NCBI GenBank assembly: GCA_016194635.1
Contig: JACQBC010000013.1
Span: 1-64,000, forward strand
Origin: Gammaproteobacteria bacterium
GTDB taxonomy: Bacteria; Pseudomonadota; Gammaproteobacteria; UBA6429; Thiohalophilaceae
Length of the DNA: 64,000 nt
Direction: 5' to 3'
Position 1 is the first letter of the stretch; each line of letters begins with the position of its first letter. Made by a program: the position numbers and the translations under genes. Below are positions 1 through 9,690 of this stretch, piece by piece. Below the pieces are notes generated by a model that searched no databases, was not told the DNA's origin, and worked only from the letters and a program-made list of their open reading frames with translations.

Positions 1-3000
1 GATCGGTGTGGTCGGCGATCAACGTGCCGTGATAGCCCTTCAGGGGTTTTAAACCGCCCTGGCCGTCGTCGACAAAGCGCATGCCGCCGCCTTCACCACC
101 GATGACGATCACATCGCCGCAGGGCGTGATGAGGATCTTGGAATCGTAGTTGTGCGACCAGCGCGTCCCCAGCGTGCCGGGTTTGTAACTGGCGCTGCTG
201 CTGTAGCTGCGGCGGAATTCCAATGGAATGCCACGGCCGGGCACGGCCAGATCGGTGGCATTCATGAATAAATGCCCGTCTTTGAGGTCCACGCCTTTGA
301 CGATCACGTGGCCGACTGGTAACGCATTGTGGACCTCGTATTCGGACAGGGCCTTGCCCGTCACCACTTCACTGTGGCCGTCGATATCACTTACACCGGT
401 GAGTTCAAAGGTGTAACTGCCTGCGGCAAGATCCGCCGGTAGAATGGCCACGCTTTGTACTCCGGCGGGGAAACTGCGCGCGGCAATGACGGTGGTGTGG
501 GCGTTCGGATTCGACTGACTCGTCGCCACCAGGGTGAGGGTGGCGGGTTGGGTGAGGGTAAAAGTGAAATCCGTGCCGATGTTGCAGGTGCGTTGGTTGA
601 GTGTGTCGATATCTTGTGTGACGTGCAGCGCGCGGGTGTAGTCTTTGAAGATGGTTTGGCGTAAGGGTAAGGTAAACGGATCGGAGCGCACTTCGATACC
701 CGGCCCAGATCCACCGTTTAAAATCAGCACCGCTGTATAGGGTTTCGTGAGTTCGTAGGCTTTATCACGAAAAATCAACGCCTGCCCATCGCCATTTCGC
801 GTACTGCCGATCGAATACCAATCCCAAATGTTATTCTTAAAGATCGCCACTTGCGTCTCGGAACTATAATACTCTGGTGGCAAAATGCTGTAGTGAAGAT
901 TCACCGGACCTTGTGTTAACCCGTCTTCGTTAAGCGGTATTACCCCGTTTTGAACGCCTTGGCCCTGCACGCCAGTGATGGCGGGAATCAAGCCCGAAAA
1001 ACTGATGACATTCCATGCTCGCGTTATCGGTGTAGGTGGTGGTGCGTTGTTTGCCGCCGCCCGTTCAAGTTCTACCACACTCACAACATTCTTCGCCGTG
1101 AAACTGACGGTATTAAGCCCTGGTGATGGGCCTGCCCAGGCCTCTGCGGTCCAGTAACCATCTCCCATGGCGAGAGGAGCAGTAACGGTGCCCGCATTTG
1201 AAATATCGGCGGTCATCCCGTCCATAACGACTGGCCCATAGGCATGCGATTGTTTATCGAAGTATCTCACGCCGACATGAATCGTCATGCCAAATTTTTC
1301 ACCCGCGCGGGCGGCGGCAATGTTGTGTTGATTTGAATCAGCCACGAGTATGGAGTCGAATGAATAATCGGGAAGGCTCAGCGTGTAAGCATTTGTGTAG
1401 CTACCCACCGTGGTACTCGCTGTTAGGGTATACGAGGTATAACCACTACCTAACATGACGTTTACTAACGATCCGGATGGACCTGTTTTGTCCGTAAATA
1501 ATAATCCACTGCAGCCGGCGCAGCTTCCCACGATCACTCCATTGCTGCCGCCTCTGGGATCGGGACCGGACTGCGCTAAGTTGTAGTTCACATCCACATT
1601 AGAAATCGAATTGTTGTACTGGTCCTGTACTTGCAAGCCGACAAGGTCAACGGTTGAGTCCGGGTAGGGATACCCCACGCAGCATCTGTTTATACGCACC
1701 AGCTTGATAGGATCTCCTGGTAGGCCCAGTTCTTGAAACGGTTTGGTCAGTGCGAGCAAACCTGCGTGTGTATCCACCGCCGCGTCGATGTAGTTCAATC
1801 CAATGAGCGTGAGGTAACGATCACCCGGACTTGAGGCATAAATTGGGCTCTTTGAGGTGACCTGTCCCAATTCATAGCGAATCGAGGCGATACCTTTTGC
1901 ATTGGTCAGCGCGGTAACAGGCCCGGCGGATTTTAGGGTGACCACGGTGGGAGGCAGGTTGCTGCCGGGCGGTGCGGGCTGAACCTGTTCGTAGACCAGT
2001 TGGCCTTCGCCCGCCGTGACGGTGAAACTTACGTTTGCATTGGATACCGGTCGGCCATCTTTGTCGCGCACCAGTAAACTCAACGGTTGCTTGAGTTGCG
2101 TTCCCACCACGTCTTGCTGGTTGTCACCCGCCACGGCATTGATGTATACCCCGGAGAGCGGATCGGTATTGGGAGTGGCGGTGTTGGCGCTGGCCAGGGC
2201 GTCGGCCAGCCATTGCAAGATCCAGTCACCGGGTAATTGTGCTGATGCGCCACCGGCTAAACCACCGGCGATGAAATAACCGGCCGCACCGCTGTTGGGA
2301 TCGGCCACGCGCCAGATCGCGCCGTGCCAGGACTTATAGGTGATCGGATCACGCGGTACATCGACCGTCATTCCCAGTCGCAACCAATTGTTGATGTCCG
2401 CGATCACGTTGGCGGGCTGCGTCAGCGTCGGTAACAGGCTGGCGCTGTTGGCCGTCGTGAGCGTTAACACTGGAATGCCACTGGTTTGCGCCAACGCCAA
2501 ACCTTTATCCGCCGAAATACTGTCAACGGCATAATCGCTTTCGAATTGCTGATGTTCCAATACCGAACCTTGCAAGGCCGTCAATTGCATCCAATCTTTC
2601 AGTTGTGTGGCGGTTGCCGTGCGGGATACCGGCTCGGCCACACGCAAGGCCGCATCCAGCGTGACCCCCTGCCATTGCAATTGCATCGGACGGCCCAGGA
2701 CGGTATCCACTTTGATGGCATTGCTGACGACCGCAATACTCGGCCACGGATGCACGACCGCGACGTTCATGACATCGGCAATTTCCTGCTCGGCGTTGTT
2801 CCAATTATCGACATAGTGATAGGCAATCGCATCCAGCAACGGCGCGGCCTGGTATTCGGTGTCCGCCGGATCGGCGGCGGGGATTACCCGCGCTACTTGT
2901 TGCGCATAGATACCGACGGCGTGATAACCACCGGCGACGACGGTTTGAGCAATTTGTTCGGAACCGTTGGCACTGCTGGCGATCACCTCGAAGCGATGGG

Positions 3001-4786
3001 ATGCACCGGTCGCGAGCGCATCCTGCGCGACGGCTTTTTGTTGGCCGTTGATTTTGATCTGTGCGCGCAGTTTGACGAGATAGGCCGGGACGTAGTCCAG
3101 GCCACCGAACAGGTCCACGGTTTTTTGATCATCGACGGTCGCCGGAATGTAGGACAAGGTGACACGTTCATTCTGCACGACGGACAATGGCACGCTGTAA
3201 TCGAGGATCACCGGATCAGCATCGCCGGTTCCCTGGCGCACCACAAAGCGCAGCATCTGGCGATAGCTATCGCTTAACGCCGCTTCTTCACCGGTCACGG
3301 CCACGACGGTGACCGGTAAGGTGTTTGGCAACAGGCCGAGGGTCTTGGCTGCGATTGCGGTGCTACCCCATTGTTGGGCATAGGTGGCGCCATTGCCTTG
3401 GGCCAACAGGAAATCGCTGATCTGTTTGCGCACCACACTCAATACATCACTGCTTTGCGGTTGTTGCAGATACGCCGTGATCACGCTGCCGGCATTCAAT
3501 CCCGCCCCGGCAAAGATACCGGCGGGTGCAACAATTTTATTGCTCTTTAATGCCGGTGTCAGCGGCAGCCAGGTCGCGCCGGAGGCATCCACCATCGCAC
3601 CGCGATAATTCGTGTATGGGACAAAGGCACTGACCCAGGTGTGTTCGACATCGAGCACCGCGATGCGGCCACCGCGCACGACGGGTGAGTACGCCACGCC
3701 CGCGCGTGTTAACGCCGTCGTCGCCTGCGTCGCATCGGTCACGCCCAGGCTGTTCATCACATCTTCGATCGGCAATTCCACGACGCCATGGACATAACGC
3801 GACGGCAAGCCGCTGGCACGGAACAGCGCGATCAATAAATTTGCCTGATCGATATCGTTGCCGCTCTTTTGACGCAAGGTGCCCACAGCGCCTTTCATCG
3901 CACCGGCGTACCACTGCGTGCGGATGTTGTTGCGTACAAATTCGTAAATCCGGATGTAGTCGTAACCCAGGCTCTTGGCCTGTGCCAGAATTTCATCCGC
4001 GAGCGGCGCATCCAGACTGGCCATGCTGTCAGCCGGTTGCGGTGAATTGACTTGATTCGCGGAATTCACATAACTGGGCTGGATCACCGGACTCACAACC
4101 GGTTGGCGTTGCGCCAAGGCTGCTTGCCGATACGGTAATAAGCTGCTGGCGCGTAAAATCGGCGTTTCTACTTGACTGAGATGGCTGTCGAGATAGGCGC
4201 TGGCTTGGCGAATGGCTTCCAATGCTTTGCTTTGGAAACCGCTGTCGGCCAGGGATTTAGCGCGATCAGGGGAGGTTGCAAGCGCGCCGAGGCCGCTATC
4301 TAGAATATCGGTTAAACCTTTATAGGTTTGATCGTAATTATCTTCCGCGTTTTGTCGTCGGGTTTCATAGCTATTGGCAAGACCCGCGTTCGCCAAGGTT
4401 TGTTTGACACTGGCAAAACGTGCCTTGAACAACAAGTGGTTGGCTTGTAAGGCTTGGTAGGCATCGGCGACGTGGCTTAGGGTGTTGCTGGAGGTCGCCG
4501 CGTCGAGGTTACGTAAGGTTTGTTGAAAATTTGTGAGTTGTTGTTGTAGATCCTCGGCTTCGGTACGGCGTGCGTCAACCTGTGTTGTATGAACAGGCAT
4601 TGACTTGAGTTGGACCATCAGGGCGCTGACGTCCTTGCCCTTGGTAAGATCGTCGACGATTTGGTGTTGGAGTTGTTGCCATAACGCAGGGCCAGATACA
4701 TCTGCCTTACACACAAGAGGCAAGGCCGTTACTAGAAGTCCGCTTGCGCTAATTAGTGCAAACCAGGTTGTTCGTATAACCCTCAT
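1..4786 (-). CDS. RHS-family secreted giant protein, 5' part (runs off left edge)
   Basis: The frame is open without a stop from the ATG at 4786 to the window edge, giving about 1595 residues. The start MRVIRTTWFALISASG is a good signal peptide ending near KAD. Residues about 270-410 form a transglutaminase-like fold (YEFVRNNIRTQWYAG, then GNDIDQANLLIALFRASGLP, EHTWVSAF and DASGATWLPL). The His and Asp positions are present, but no Cys is seen where the papain-like nucleophile is expected. Residues about 875-1010 look like a Big_1-type Ig domain (LKQPLSLLVRDKDGRPVSNA). From about 1500 the RHS N-terminal region appears (DLAVPGRGIPLEFRRSYSSS, then GTRWSHNYD), so YD repeats and a variable C-terminal domain should lie to the left. 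Proteins of this class are exported and often carry a polymorphic toxin tip; the tip is not visible. Only small shadow frames occur on the other strand. Confidence 0.88.
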   Translation of the reverse strand, partial: MRVIRTTWFALISASGLLVTALPLVCKADVSGPALWQQLQHQIVDDLTKGKDVSALMVQLKSMPVHTTQVDARRTEAEDLQQQLTNFQQTLRNLDAATSSNTLSHVADAYQALQANHLLFKARFASVKQTLANAGLANSYETRRQNAEDNYDQTYKGLTDILDSGLGALATSPDRAKSLADSGFQSKALEAIRQASAYLDSHLSQVETPILRASSLLPYRQAALAQRQPVVSPVIQPSYVNSANQVNSPQPADSMASLDAPLADEILAQAKSLGYDYIRIYEFVRNNIRTQWYAGAMKGAVGTLRQKSGNDIDQANLLIALFRASGLPSRYVHGVVELPIEDVMNSLGVTDATQATTALTRAGVAYSPVVRGGRIAVLDVEHTWVSAFVPYTNYRGAMVDASGATWLPLTPALKSNKIVAPAGIFAGAGLNAGSVITAYLQQPQSSDVLSVVRKQISDFLLAQGNGATYAQQWGSTAIAAKTLGLLPNTLPVTVVAVTGEEAALSDSYRQMLRFVVRQGTGDADPVILDYSVPLSVVQNERVTLSYIPATVDDQKTVDLFGGLDYVPAYLVKLRAQIKINGQQKAVAQDALATGASHRFEVIASSANGSEQIAQTVVAGGYHAVGIYAQQVARVIPAADPADTEYQAAPLLDAIAYHYVDNWNNAEQEIADVMNVAVVHPWPSIAVVSNAIKVDTVLGRPMQLQWQGVTLDAALRVAEPVSRTATATQLKDWMQLTALQGSVLEHQQFESDYAVDSISADKGLALAQTSGIPVLTLTTANSASLLPTLTQPANVIADINNWLRLGMTVDVPRDPITYKSWHGAIWRVADPNSGAAGYFIAGGLAGGASAQLPGDWILQWLADALASANTATPNTDPLSGVYINAVAGDNQQDVVGTQLKQPLSLLVRDKDGRPVSNANVSFTVTAGEGQLVYEQVQPAPPGSNLPPTVVTLKSAGPVTALTNAKGIASIRYELGQVTSKSPIYASSPGDRYLTLIGLNYIDAAVDTHAGLLALTKPFQELGLPGDPIKLVRINRCCVGYPYPDSTVDLVGLQVQDQYNNSISNVDVNYNLAQSGPDPRGGSNGVIVGSCAGCSGLLFTDKTGPSGSLVNVMLGSGYTSYTLTASTTVGSYTNAYTLSLPDYSFDSILVADSNQHNIAAARAGEKFGMTIHVGVRYFDKQSHAYGPVVMDGMTADISNAGTVTAPLAMGDGYWTAEAWAGPSPGLNTVSFTAKNVVSVVELERAAANNAPPPTPITRAWNVISFSGLIPAITGVQGQGVQNGVIPLNEDGLTQGPVNLHYSILPPEYYSSETQVAIFKNNIWDWYSIGSTRNGDGQALIFRDKAYELTKPYTAVLILNGGSGPGIEVRSDPFTLPLRQTIFKDYTRALHVTQDIDTLNQRTCNIGTDFTFTLTQPATLTLVATSQSNPNAHTTVIAARSFPAGVQSVAILPADLAAGSYTFELTGVSDIDGHSEVVTGKALSEYEVHNALPVGHVIVKGVDLKDGHLFMNATDLAVPGRGIPLEFRRSYSSSASYKPGTLGTRWSHNYDSKILITPCGDVIVIGGEGGGMRFVDDGQGGLKPLKGYHGTLIADHTD

Positions 4787-5213
4787 AAGGAGCCATACCC
4801 CGGGTCTTTTGCCGTCACTTTAGATCGTAAATGCTGTAAAGCCAGGACTCGGCATTCATTGCCCACATGGGGAGCACATCGTGACTTAGATAAGCGAAAC
4901 GCCACGCCTAATGTTAAGGCGCTTATTTGGCACCACAGAACAGCTGGCATCCCCCCACTCCTCCCCTACGTTCATCCCAAATCCCTAACGGCGATAGTCT
5001 ATTATTGGCTGCGCTGATTACGCTTTAATGGCCCAAATCTATCCTTTATCGCCTCGATACGCACTCAACTATTTTCAGATATCGAAACTGGTTTAAGCGA
5101 TTCTATCTCCCGAATATTACGAATAGCAACTCCCCCTATCATAATAAAATCAAAAATGTTCCTCGCAAGACAAAAATACTTTTATAACCTTTATATTAAT
5201 CCGTCCTTTTACC
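4787..5213. other. Intergenic region upstream of the RHS gene
   Basis: This lies between the RHS start and the glmS stop, both on the minus strand. I see no coding frame with recognisable content, no hairpin terminator and no convincing promoter boxes. The frame of the RHS gene is closed by a stop at 4820-4822, which limits its start to the ATG at 4786 or a nearby alternative. Confidence 0.5.
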
Positions 5214-7049
5214 CTACTCCACCGTCACCGATTTGGCCAGATTGCGCGGTTGGTCGACATCGGTACCCTTTAAGATCGCGACATGGTAGGCGAGTAGTTG
5301 CAGGGGGATGGTGTGGATGATTGGCGAGGTTTCGTCTTCGCAGGAAACGATGTTCATTACTTTCGTGGTTTGATCCGCGTCAAAATGCAAACGTTCGTCG
5401 GCAAACACGTACAACACTCCGCCGCGAGCGCGCACTTCTTGCATATTGGAGCGTAATTTGTCGAGCAATTCATTATTCGGCGCCACCACGATCACCGGCA
5501 TTTGCGCGTCGACCAGGGCCAGCGGTCCGTGTTTGAGTTCTCCGGCGGCATAGGCCTCGGCGTGGATATAGGAGATTTCCTTGAGTTTAAGCGCTCCTTC
5601 CATGGCGATGGCGTGGTGCAGGCCACGACCGAGAAATAGGGCATGTTGTTTATCGGCGAAGTCCTCGGCGAGTTTTTTGATCTGCGCGTCTAACTCCAGC
5701 ACCTTCTCGATCTTGGCGGGCAGGGCCTTGAGTTGGTTTACTAGGCGCGCTTCGAGTTGTGGCGTCATACCATTGCGCCGACCCAAGGCAATCACCAGCA
5801 ACAATAACGAGACCAATTGCGTGGTAAAGGCCTTGGTGGAGGCCACGCCGATTTCCGGGCCGGCCCGTGTCATTAATGCTAATTCAGAACCGCGTGTGAG
5901 CGAACTCTCCGGGACATTGCAGATCGTTAATGAATGTCCAAAACCCAGCCGCTTGGCTTCTTGCAAACCGGCCAGGGTATCGGCGGTTTCACCGGATTGT
6001 GAAATCGTGACGATTAATGAATTGCGCCGTACCACCGGCTTACGATAGCGAAATTCGCTGGCGATCTCCACCGTGCAGGGGATGTTGGCCAGGGTCTCAA
6101 ACCAATGCCGCGCCACCATGCCGGAGTGGTAGCTGGTACCGCAGGCGATGATGTGCACTCCCTTGATTTGATCGAAGATCGCCGCCGCCTCGGGACCAAA
6201 CGCCGCCTCCAAGACATGGTCGCCACTGAGCCGGCCTTCGAGTGCATCCGCCACCGACCGAGTTTGCTCGAAGATTTCCTTGAGCATGTAATGCCGGTAA
6301 GTACCGCGCTCCACCGCGTCGGCGGTGAGTTCACTTTGTTTAATAGGACGTTCTACTTTTTTCCCGGTGATGTCGTAGATCTGGATCGTGTCGCGGCGGA
6401 TGTCCACCACATCGCCTTCTTCTAGAAAAATAAACCGTTGGGTCACCGGTAGTAATGCCGCCACGTCCGAGGCGACAAAATATTCGCCGATGCCCACGCC
6501 AATCACCAGCGGGCTGCCGCGGCGCGCCGCGACCAGGCGTTTGGCGTCCCGATTACTGATCACACCGATGGCATAGGCGCCGTCCATTTCCTGCAGCGCG
6601 TTTTGCACCGCCACCAGTAAATCTTGCTTGCCCTCGATATGGTGCTCGTACACTTGGTGCACGATCACTTCGGTATCGGTTTGCGAGGTGAATTCGTAAC
6701 CCTTGGCGGTTTGTTGTTTGCGCAACTTGTCATGATTCTCGATGATGCCGTTGTGCACCACCGCCACGGTTTTGCGGCAGACGTGCGGGTGGGCGTTTTT
6801 TTCCGAGGGTACACCGTGCGTGGCCCAACGGGTATGCGCGATACCGACATGGGCTTGTAAATGTTGCGCCTTCACCGCGTCTTCGAGTTTGACGACCTTG
6901 CCCGGCATACGCACCCGGTCGATGCAATTCGCAGTATCCAACACCGCCACCCCGGCGGAGTCATAGCCACGGTATTCCAGGCGTTTCAGCCCTTCGATCA
7001 AGATTGGCACCACATCGCGCTCAGCAACCGCTCCGACAATTCCGCACAT
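5214..7049 (-). CDS. glmS: Glutamine--fructose-6-phosphate aminotransferase (isomerizing)
   Basis: GlmS makes glucosamine-6-phosphate from fructose-6-phosphate and glutamine, the first committed step to UDP-GlcNAc for peptidoglycan and LPS. The 611-residue length is the family norm. The N-terminus MCGIVGAV exposes the Cys nucleophile of the glutaminase domain (about 1-215), with RWATHG and HNGIIEN motifs. Two SIS isomerase domains follow (about 285-415 and 455-600; [24 protein letters not shown]). The C-terminus LAKSVTVE is typical. A GAGG ribosome site precedes the ATG. It sits downstream of glmU in the same direction, but two large palindromes occupy the 499-bp gap, so independent expression is likely. 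Confidence 0.98.
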   Translation of the reverse strand: MCGIVGAVAERDVVPILIEGLKRLEYRGYDSAGVAVLDTANCIDRVRMPGKVVKLEDAVKAQHLQAHVGIAHTRWATHGVPSEKNAHPHVCRKTVAVVHNGIIENHDKLRKQQTAKGYEFTSQTDTEVIVHQVYEHHIEGKQDLLVAVQNALQEMDGAYAIGVISNRDAKRLVAARRGSPLVIGVGIGEYFVASDVAALLPVTQRFIFLEEGDVVDIRRDTIQIYDITGKKVERPIKQSELTADAVERGTYRHYMLKEIFEQTRSVADALEGRLSGDHVLEAAFGPEAAAIFDQIKGVHIIACGTSYHSGMVARHWFETLANIPCTVEIASEFRYRKPVVRRNSLIVTISQSGETADTLAGLQEAKRLGFGHSLTICNVPESSLTRGSELALMTRAGPEIGVASTKAFTTQLVSLLLLVIALGRRNGMTPQLEARLVNQLKALPAKIEKVLELDAQIKKLAEDFADKQHALFLGRGLHHAIAMEGALKLKEISYIHAEAYAAGELKHGPLALVDAQMPVIVVAPNNELLDKLRSNMQEVRARGGVLYVFADERLHFDADQTTKVMNIVSCEDETSPIIHTIPLQLLAYHVAILKGTDVDQPRNLAKSVTVE

Positions 7050-7082
7050 AGGTTATCCTCGTTCAATCGTTCTAGTGGTGGG

Positions 7083-7199
7083 CTTGATGGTGGGTATTCG
7101 GGGGGGATGGTGACACGCTGTAAATACATCCTTAGTACGCTCGGCGGCGACATCCCTGTCGCCGACGGTCACCATCCCCCCCGAATACCCACCATCAAG
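7083..7199. repeat. Palindromic element P1 (shared core, locus-specific arms)
   Basis: A perfect 31-bp inverted repeat (7083-7113 and 7169-7199) flanks a 55-base core that starts CACGCTGTAAATACATCC and contains a nested hairpin (GGCGAC/GTCGCC). The core is nearly identical to the reverse complement of the P2 core 230 bp away, but the arms are different. It lies between glmU and glmS and should fold into a long stem-loop in RNA or single-stranded DNA. Confidence 0.93.
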
Positions 7200-7396
7200 T
7201 CCGCTGTTAATAATTTAGTGGTCATAGCGCAGCAGCGGATTACAACAATTAAAACTACGGCGGGCAATGCCCATCCGGTTACTTGTATACGCGTCCATGG
7301 GTACCGGCTTTACGATAGAACGTCGAATTAACCTATCGCCCTACGCTGTTGAACAATTTTGTAGATGCAATCGGGCAGTAGCCACTCCATTAGAGG

Positions 7397-7510
7397 ATTT
7401 AGTTACCTGTCACGCCGCTGGGGTGACCGTCGGCGGCAGGGATGCCGCCGCCGAGCGTACAGGGATGTATTTACAGCGTGTCACCCCAGCGGCGTGACAG
7501 GTAACTAAAT
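7397..7510. repeat. Palindromic element P2 (shared core, different arms)
   Basis: A perfect 30-bp inverted repeat (7397-7426 and 7481-7510) encloses a 54-base core. Read on the minus strand this core matches the P1 core at almost every position, with its nested hairpin (GGCGGC/GCCGCC). The arm sequence is unrelated to P1 apart from the core-proximal GGTGA. It lies just after the glmU stop codon. Confidence 0.93.
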
Positions 7511-7548
7511 CTATCTCCGATGGCGACGGTAACTATACGCATCGGCGA

Positions 7549-8931
7549 TCAGTCGCGCGTTTTCTTGCTTGGCCGCTGCCATCCTTCCACCGTGATTTGT
7601 TTAGCCCGCGTCAAGGTTAACTTTTCCGCGGGGGCTTGTTTGGTGATCACCGATCCCGCTCCAATGGTAGCACCCTTACCCACCGTCACCGGCGCGACCA
7701 GCACGGTATTGGATCCCGTCGAGGCATGGTCCTGAATAATCGTGCGGTGTTTATTCGCACCGTCGTAATTCGCCGTGATCGTCCCAGCACCGATATTGAC
7801 CTTGCCACCCATCTGCGTATCACCGACATAACTTAAATGATTCACCTTCGAGCCAAGACCGATCTCACTGTTTTTGATCTCGACAAAATTGCCAATATGA
7901 TTATCGCCTTTGAGCACCGCGCCGGGGCGCAAACGCGAATAAGGGCCGACACGGCTGTGGCTACCGATATGAGTGTCTTCGATGACACACAGTGGTAAAA
8001 TTTCCACGCCGGATTCGATCTGGCTGTTGCTGATAATACTACCGGCGCCGATTCGTACGTTGTCACCAATGGTTACTTTGCCGCTGAAAATACAATTAAT
8101 ATCCACCTCGACATCGCGCCCAAAACTAACCTCGCCGCGAAAATCCACCCGCGCGGGATCGCGAAACGATACGCCTTGTGCCATAAACTGCTCCGCCTGT
8201 TGTCGCTGGTACACGCGTTCTAACTCGGCGAGTTGGCCGCGGCTATTCACTCCCAGCACCTCGGTTGCGGTTTGCGGTTGCGAGGTTTGAACCGCAATCC
8301 CCTGTTGCACCGCCATCGCAATAATATCGGTTAGATAATATTCTCCCTGCGCATTGTTACTGTTGAGTTGCGCTAACCATTGGCGCAATTTATCGCTGTG
8401 CGCCGCCAGGATACCGGTGTTGACTTCGGTGATCCGTTTTTGCTCCGCGCTGGCGTCTTTTTCTTCGACAATACACTGCACCGCCGCTTGGGCATCGCGC
8501 ACAATCCGGCCATAACCGCGCGGATCGGTTAAATTTACGGTTAACAACGCAAGTTTGCCGGCCTGGGCGCTGGCCACCAAGGGCCGCAGGGTGGTGTGTT
8601 GTATCAGCGGAACATCGCCGTACAACACCAAACTCACCGATTCGTCGGCCAGTTCCGGCAAGGTCTGCGCCATGGCATGGCCGGTGCCTAGTTGTTGGGC
8701 TTGTTCAACCCAGTGGAGATCGCTGGCATTCATCCGGCGGCGCACTTCGGCGCCGCCGTGCCCGTACACGATCAATATACGTTGCGGCAAGAGTTGCCGC
8801 GCGGTGTCTATCACATGTTGTAGCAGGGGTTTGCCGGCCAGCGGGTGCAACACCTTGGGCAGGGTGGACCGCATACGGGTGCCCTGTCCAGCCGCCAATA
8901 CCACGATGCTTAGAGGTAACATCGCCGCCAT
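7549..8931 (-). CDS. glmU: Bifunctional UDP-GlcNAc pyrophosphorylase / GlcN-1-P acetyltransferase
   Basis: GlmU acetylates glucosamine-1-phosphate and couples it to UTP, giving UDP-GlcNAc. The 460 residues match the family length. The N-terminal nucleotidyltransferase begins LAAGQGTRMRS and continues LPKVLHPLAGKPLL. The C-terminal left-handed beta-helix (from about 255) carries hexapeptide repeats and the catalytic-His region KVNHLSYVGD. The frame allows starts at 8931 or 8922 (MLPLSIVVLAAG); the latter matches relatives better. The gene abuts the SlyD-like gene upstream (stop and start within a few bases), so the two are probably translationally coupled. glmS follows after the P1/P2 palindromes. 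Confidence 0.97.
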   Translation of the reverse strand: MAAMLPLSIVVLAAGQGTRMRSTLPKVLHPLAGKPLLQHVIDTARQLLPQRILIVYGHGGAEVRRRMNASDLHWVEQAQQLGTGHAMAQTLPELADESVSLVLYGDVPLIQHTTLRPLVASAQAGKLALLTVNLTDPRGYGRIVRDAQAAVQCIVEEKDASAEQKRITEVNTGILAAHSDKLRQWLAQLNSNNAQGEYYLTDIIAMAVQQGIAVQTSQPQTATEVLGVNSRGQLAELERVYQRQQAEQFMAQGVSFRDPARVDFRGEVSFGRDVEVDINCIFSGKVTIGDNVRIGAGSIISNSQIESGVEILPLCVIEDTHIGSHSRVGPYSRLRPGAVLKGDNHIGNFVEIKNSEIGLGSKVNHLSYVGDTQMGGKVNIGAGTITANYDGANKHRTIIQDHASTGSNTVLVAPVTVGKGATIGAGSVITKQAPAEKLTLTRAKQITVEGWQRPSKKTRD

Positions 8932-8934
8932 GCA

Positions 8935-9441
8935 TTATTGATAGGTCAAGGGGCCTGGGGTATCCAGCGCGTTACCCTGCGCGAGTTCCTGCGGGGTAGC
9001 AGCGCGGATTGTTACTACATGAATACGGAACAACAGGTTTTTTCCGGCGAAGGGGTGGTTGCCATCGAGGGTAATCTGGCCGTTGTCGATGCGGGTCACA
9101 ACCATGGTCATGGTGTCGCCCTTGTCGTTTTGAAACATGGCCTCCGCGCCGACGCGGCGGTACGGCGGCGGCACATTTTCAAGGCTGTCGGTAAAAGCCA
9201 ACTCCGGGTTGTGCGGACCAAAGGCTTCCTCGGCGGATAACGGCACTTCAATTTCAGCGCCCTCGTTCGCCCCCAACAGATACTGTTCGACCTTGGGAAA
9301 CATCTTACCGTCTACCCCGTGAATATAAGACATGGGCAAGTCCGACTGTTCTAACACCTGGCGGGCTTCGTCGAGAATAACGTAGGTAAAAGTGACAACG
9401 TGTTTATCCGCGATAACCGGATGCGTAAGGGTGGACAACAT
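8935..9441 (-). CDS. SlyD-like FKBP-type peptidyl-prolyl cis-trans isomerase
   Basis: The 168-residue protein has the FKBP/SlyD arrangement: an FKBP half (DKHVVTFTYVILDE, then MSYIHGVDGKMFPKVEQYLLG), an insert-in-flap chaperone domain (about 75-130, EAFGPHNPELAF, DGNHPFAGKNL), and return to the FKBP strand (LLFRIHVVTIR). Such enzymes catalyse prolyl isomerisation and bind unfolded chains in the cytoplasm. There is no signal peptide. The His/Cys-rich metal-binding tail of E. coli SlyD is missing. Its stop codon overlaps the glmU initiation region, so the pair is likely cotranscribed, an unusual partnership. Confidence 0.88.
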   Translation of the reverse strand: MLSTLTHPVIADKHVVTFTYVILDEARQVLEQSDLPMSYIHGVDGKMFPKVEQYLLGANEGAEIEVPLSAEEAFGPHNPELAFTDSLENVPPPYRRVGAEAMFQNDKGDTMTMVVTRIDNGQITLDGNHPFAGKNLLFRIHVVTIRAATPQELAQGNALDTPGPLTYQ

Positions 9442-9690
9442 GCGCTAATTCTATCCTATTTCCCGCCCCGGTTGCGCCGGGCTGTTTTAAATATCTTTAA
9501 ATACATAGAGGTACCCATACACCCACAGGGTCCCTCCGAGCGACGACTTGCCCAACGGATTCAACCGTGAGTTTGTGCTCAATCCGCCTAACGCCTTGGC
9601 CGGACGGCGGCTTGGCGCTTGCCCGCGGCGAGGATATTCATCGCCGCCAAAGGTATAAACCCAAGTGGCTTAGATTATAGCTGTGGTTGT

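Noticed and set aside
2486-3277. A 263-codon plus-strand frame and other plus-strand frames in 1-4.7 kb
   Set aside because: They are shadows of the minus-strand RHS gene, which reads through the whole region with a signal peptide and recognisable domains.
7050-7082. glmS ribozyme or riboswitch upstream of glmS
   Set aside because: The leader is short, contains only a normal GAGG site and shows no ribozyme-like fold; the palindromes further up belong to the repeat family.
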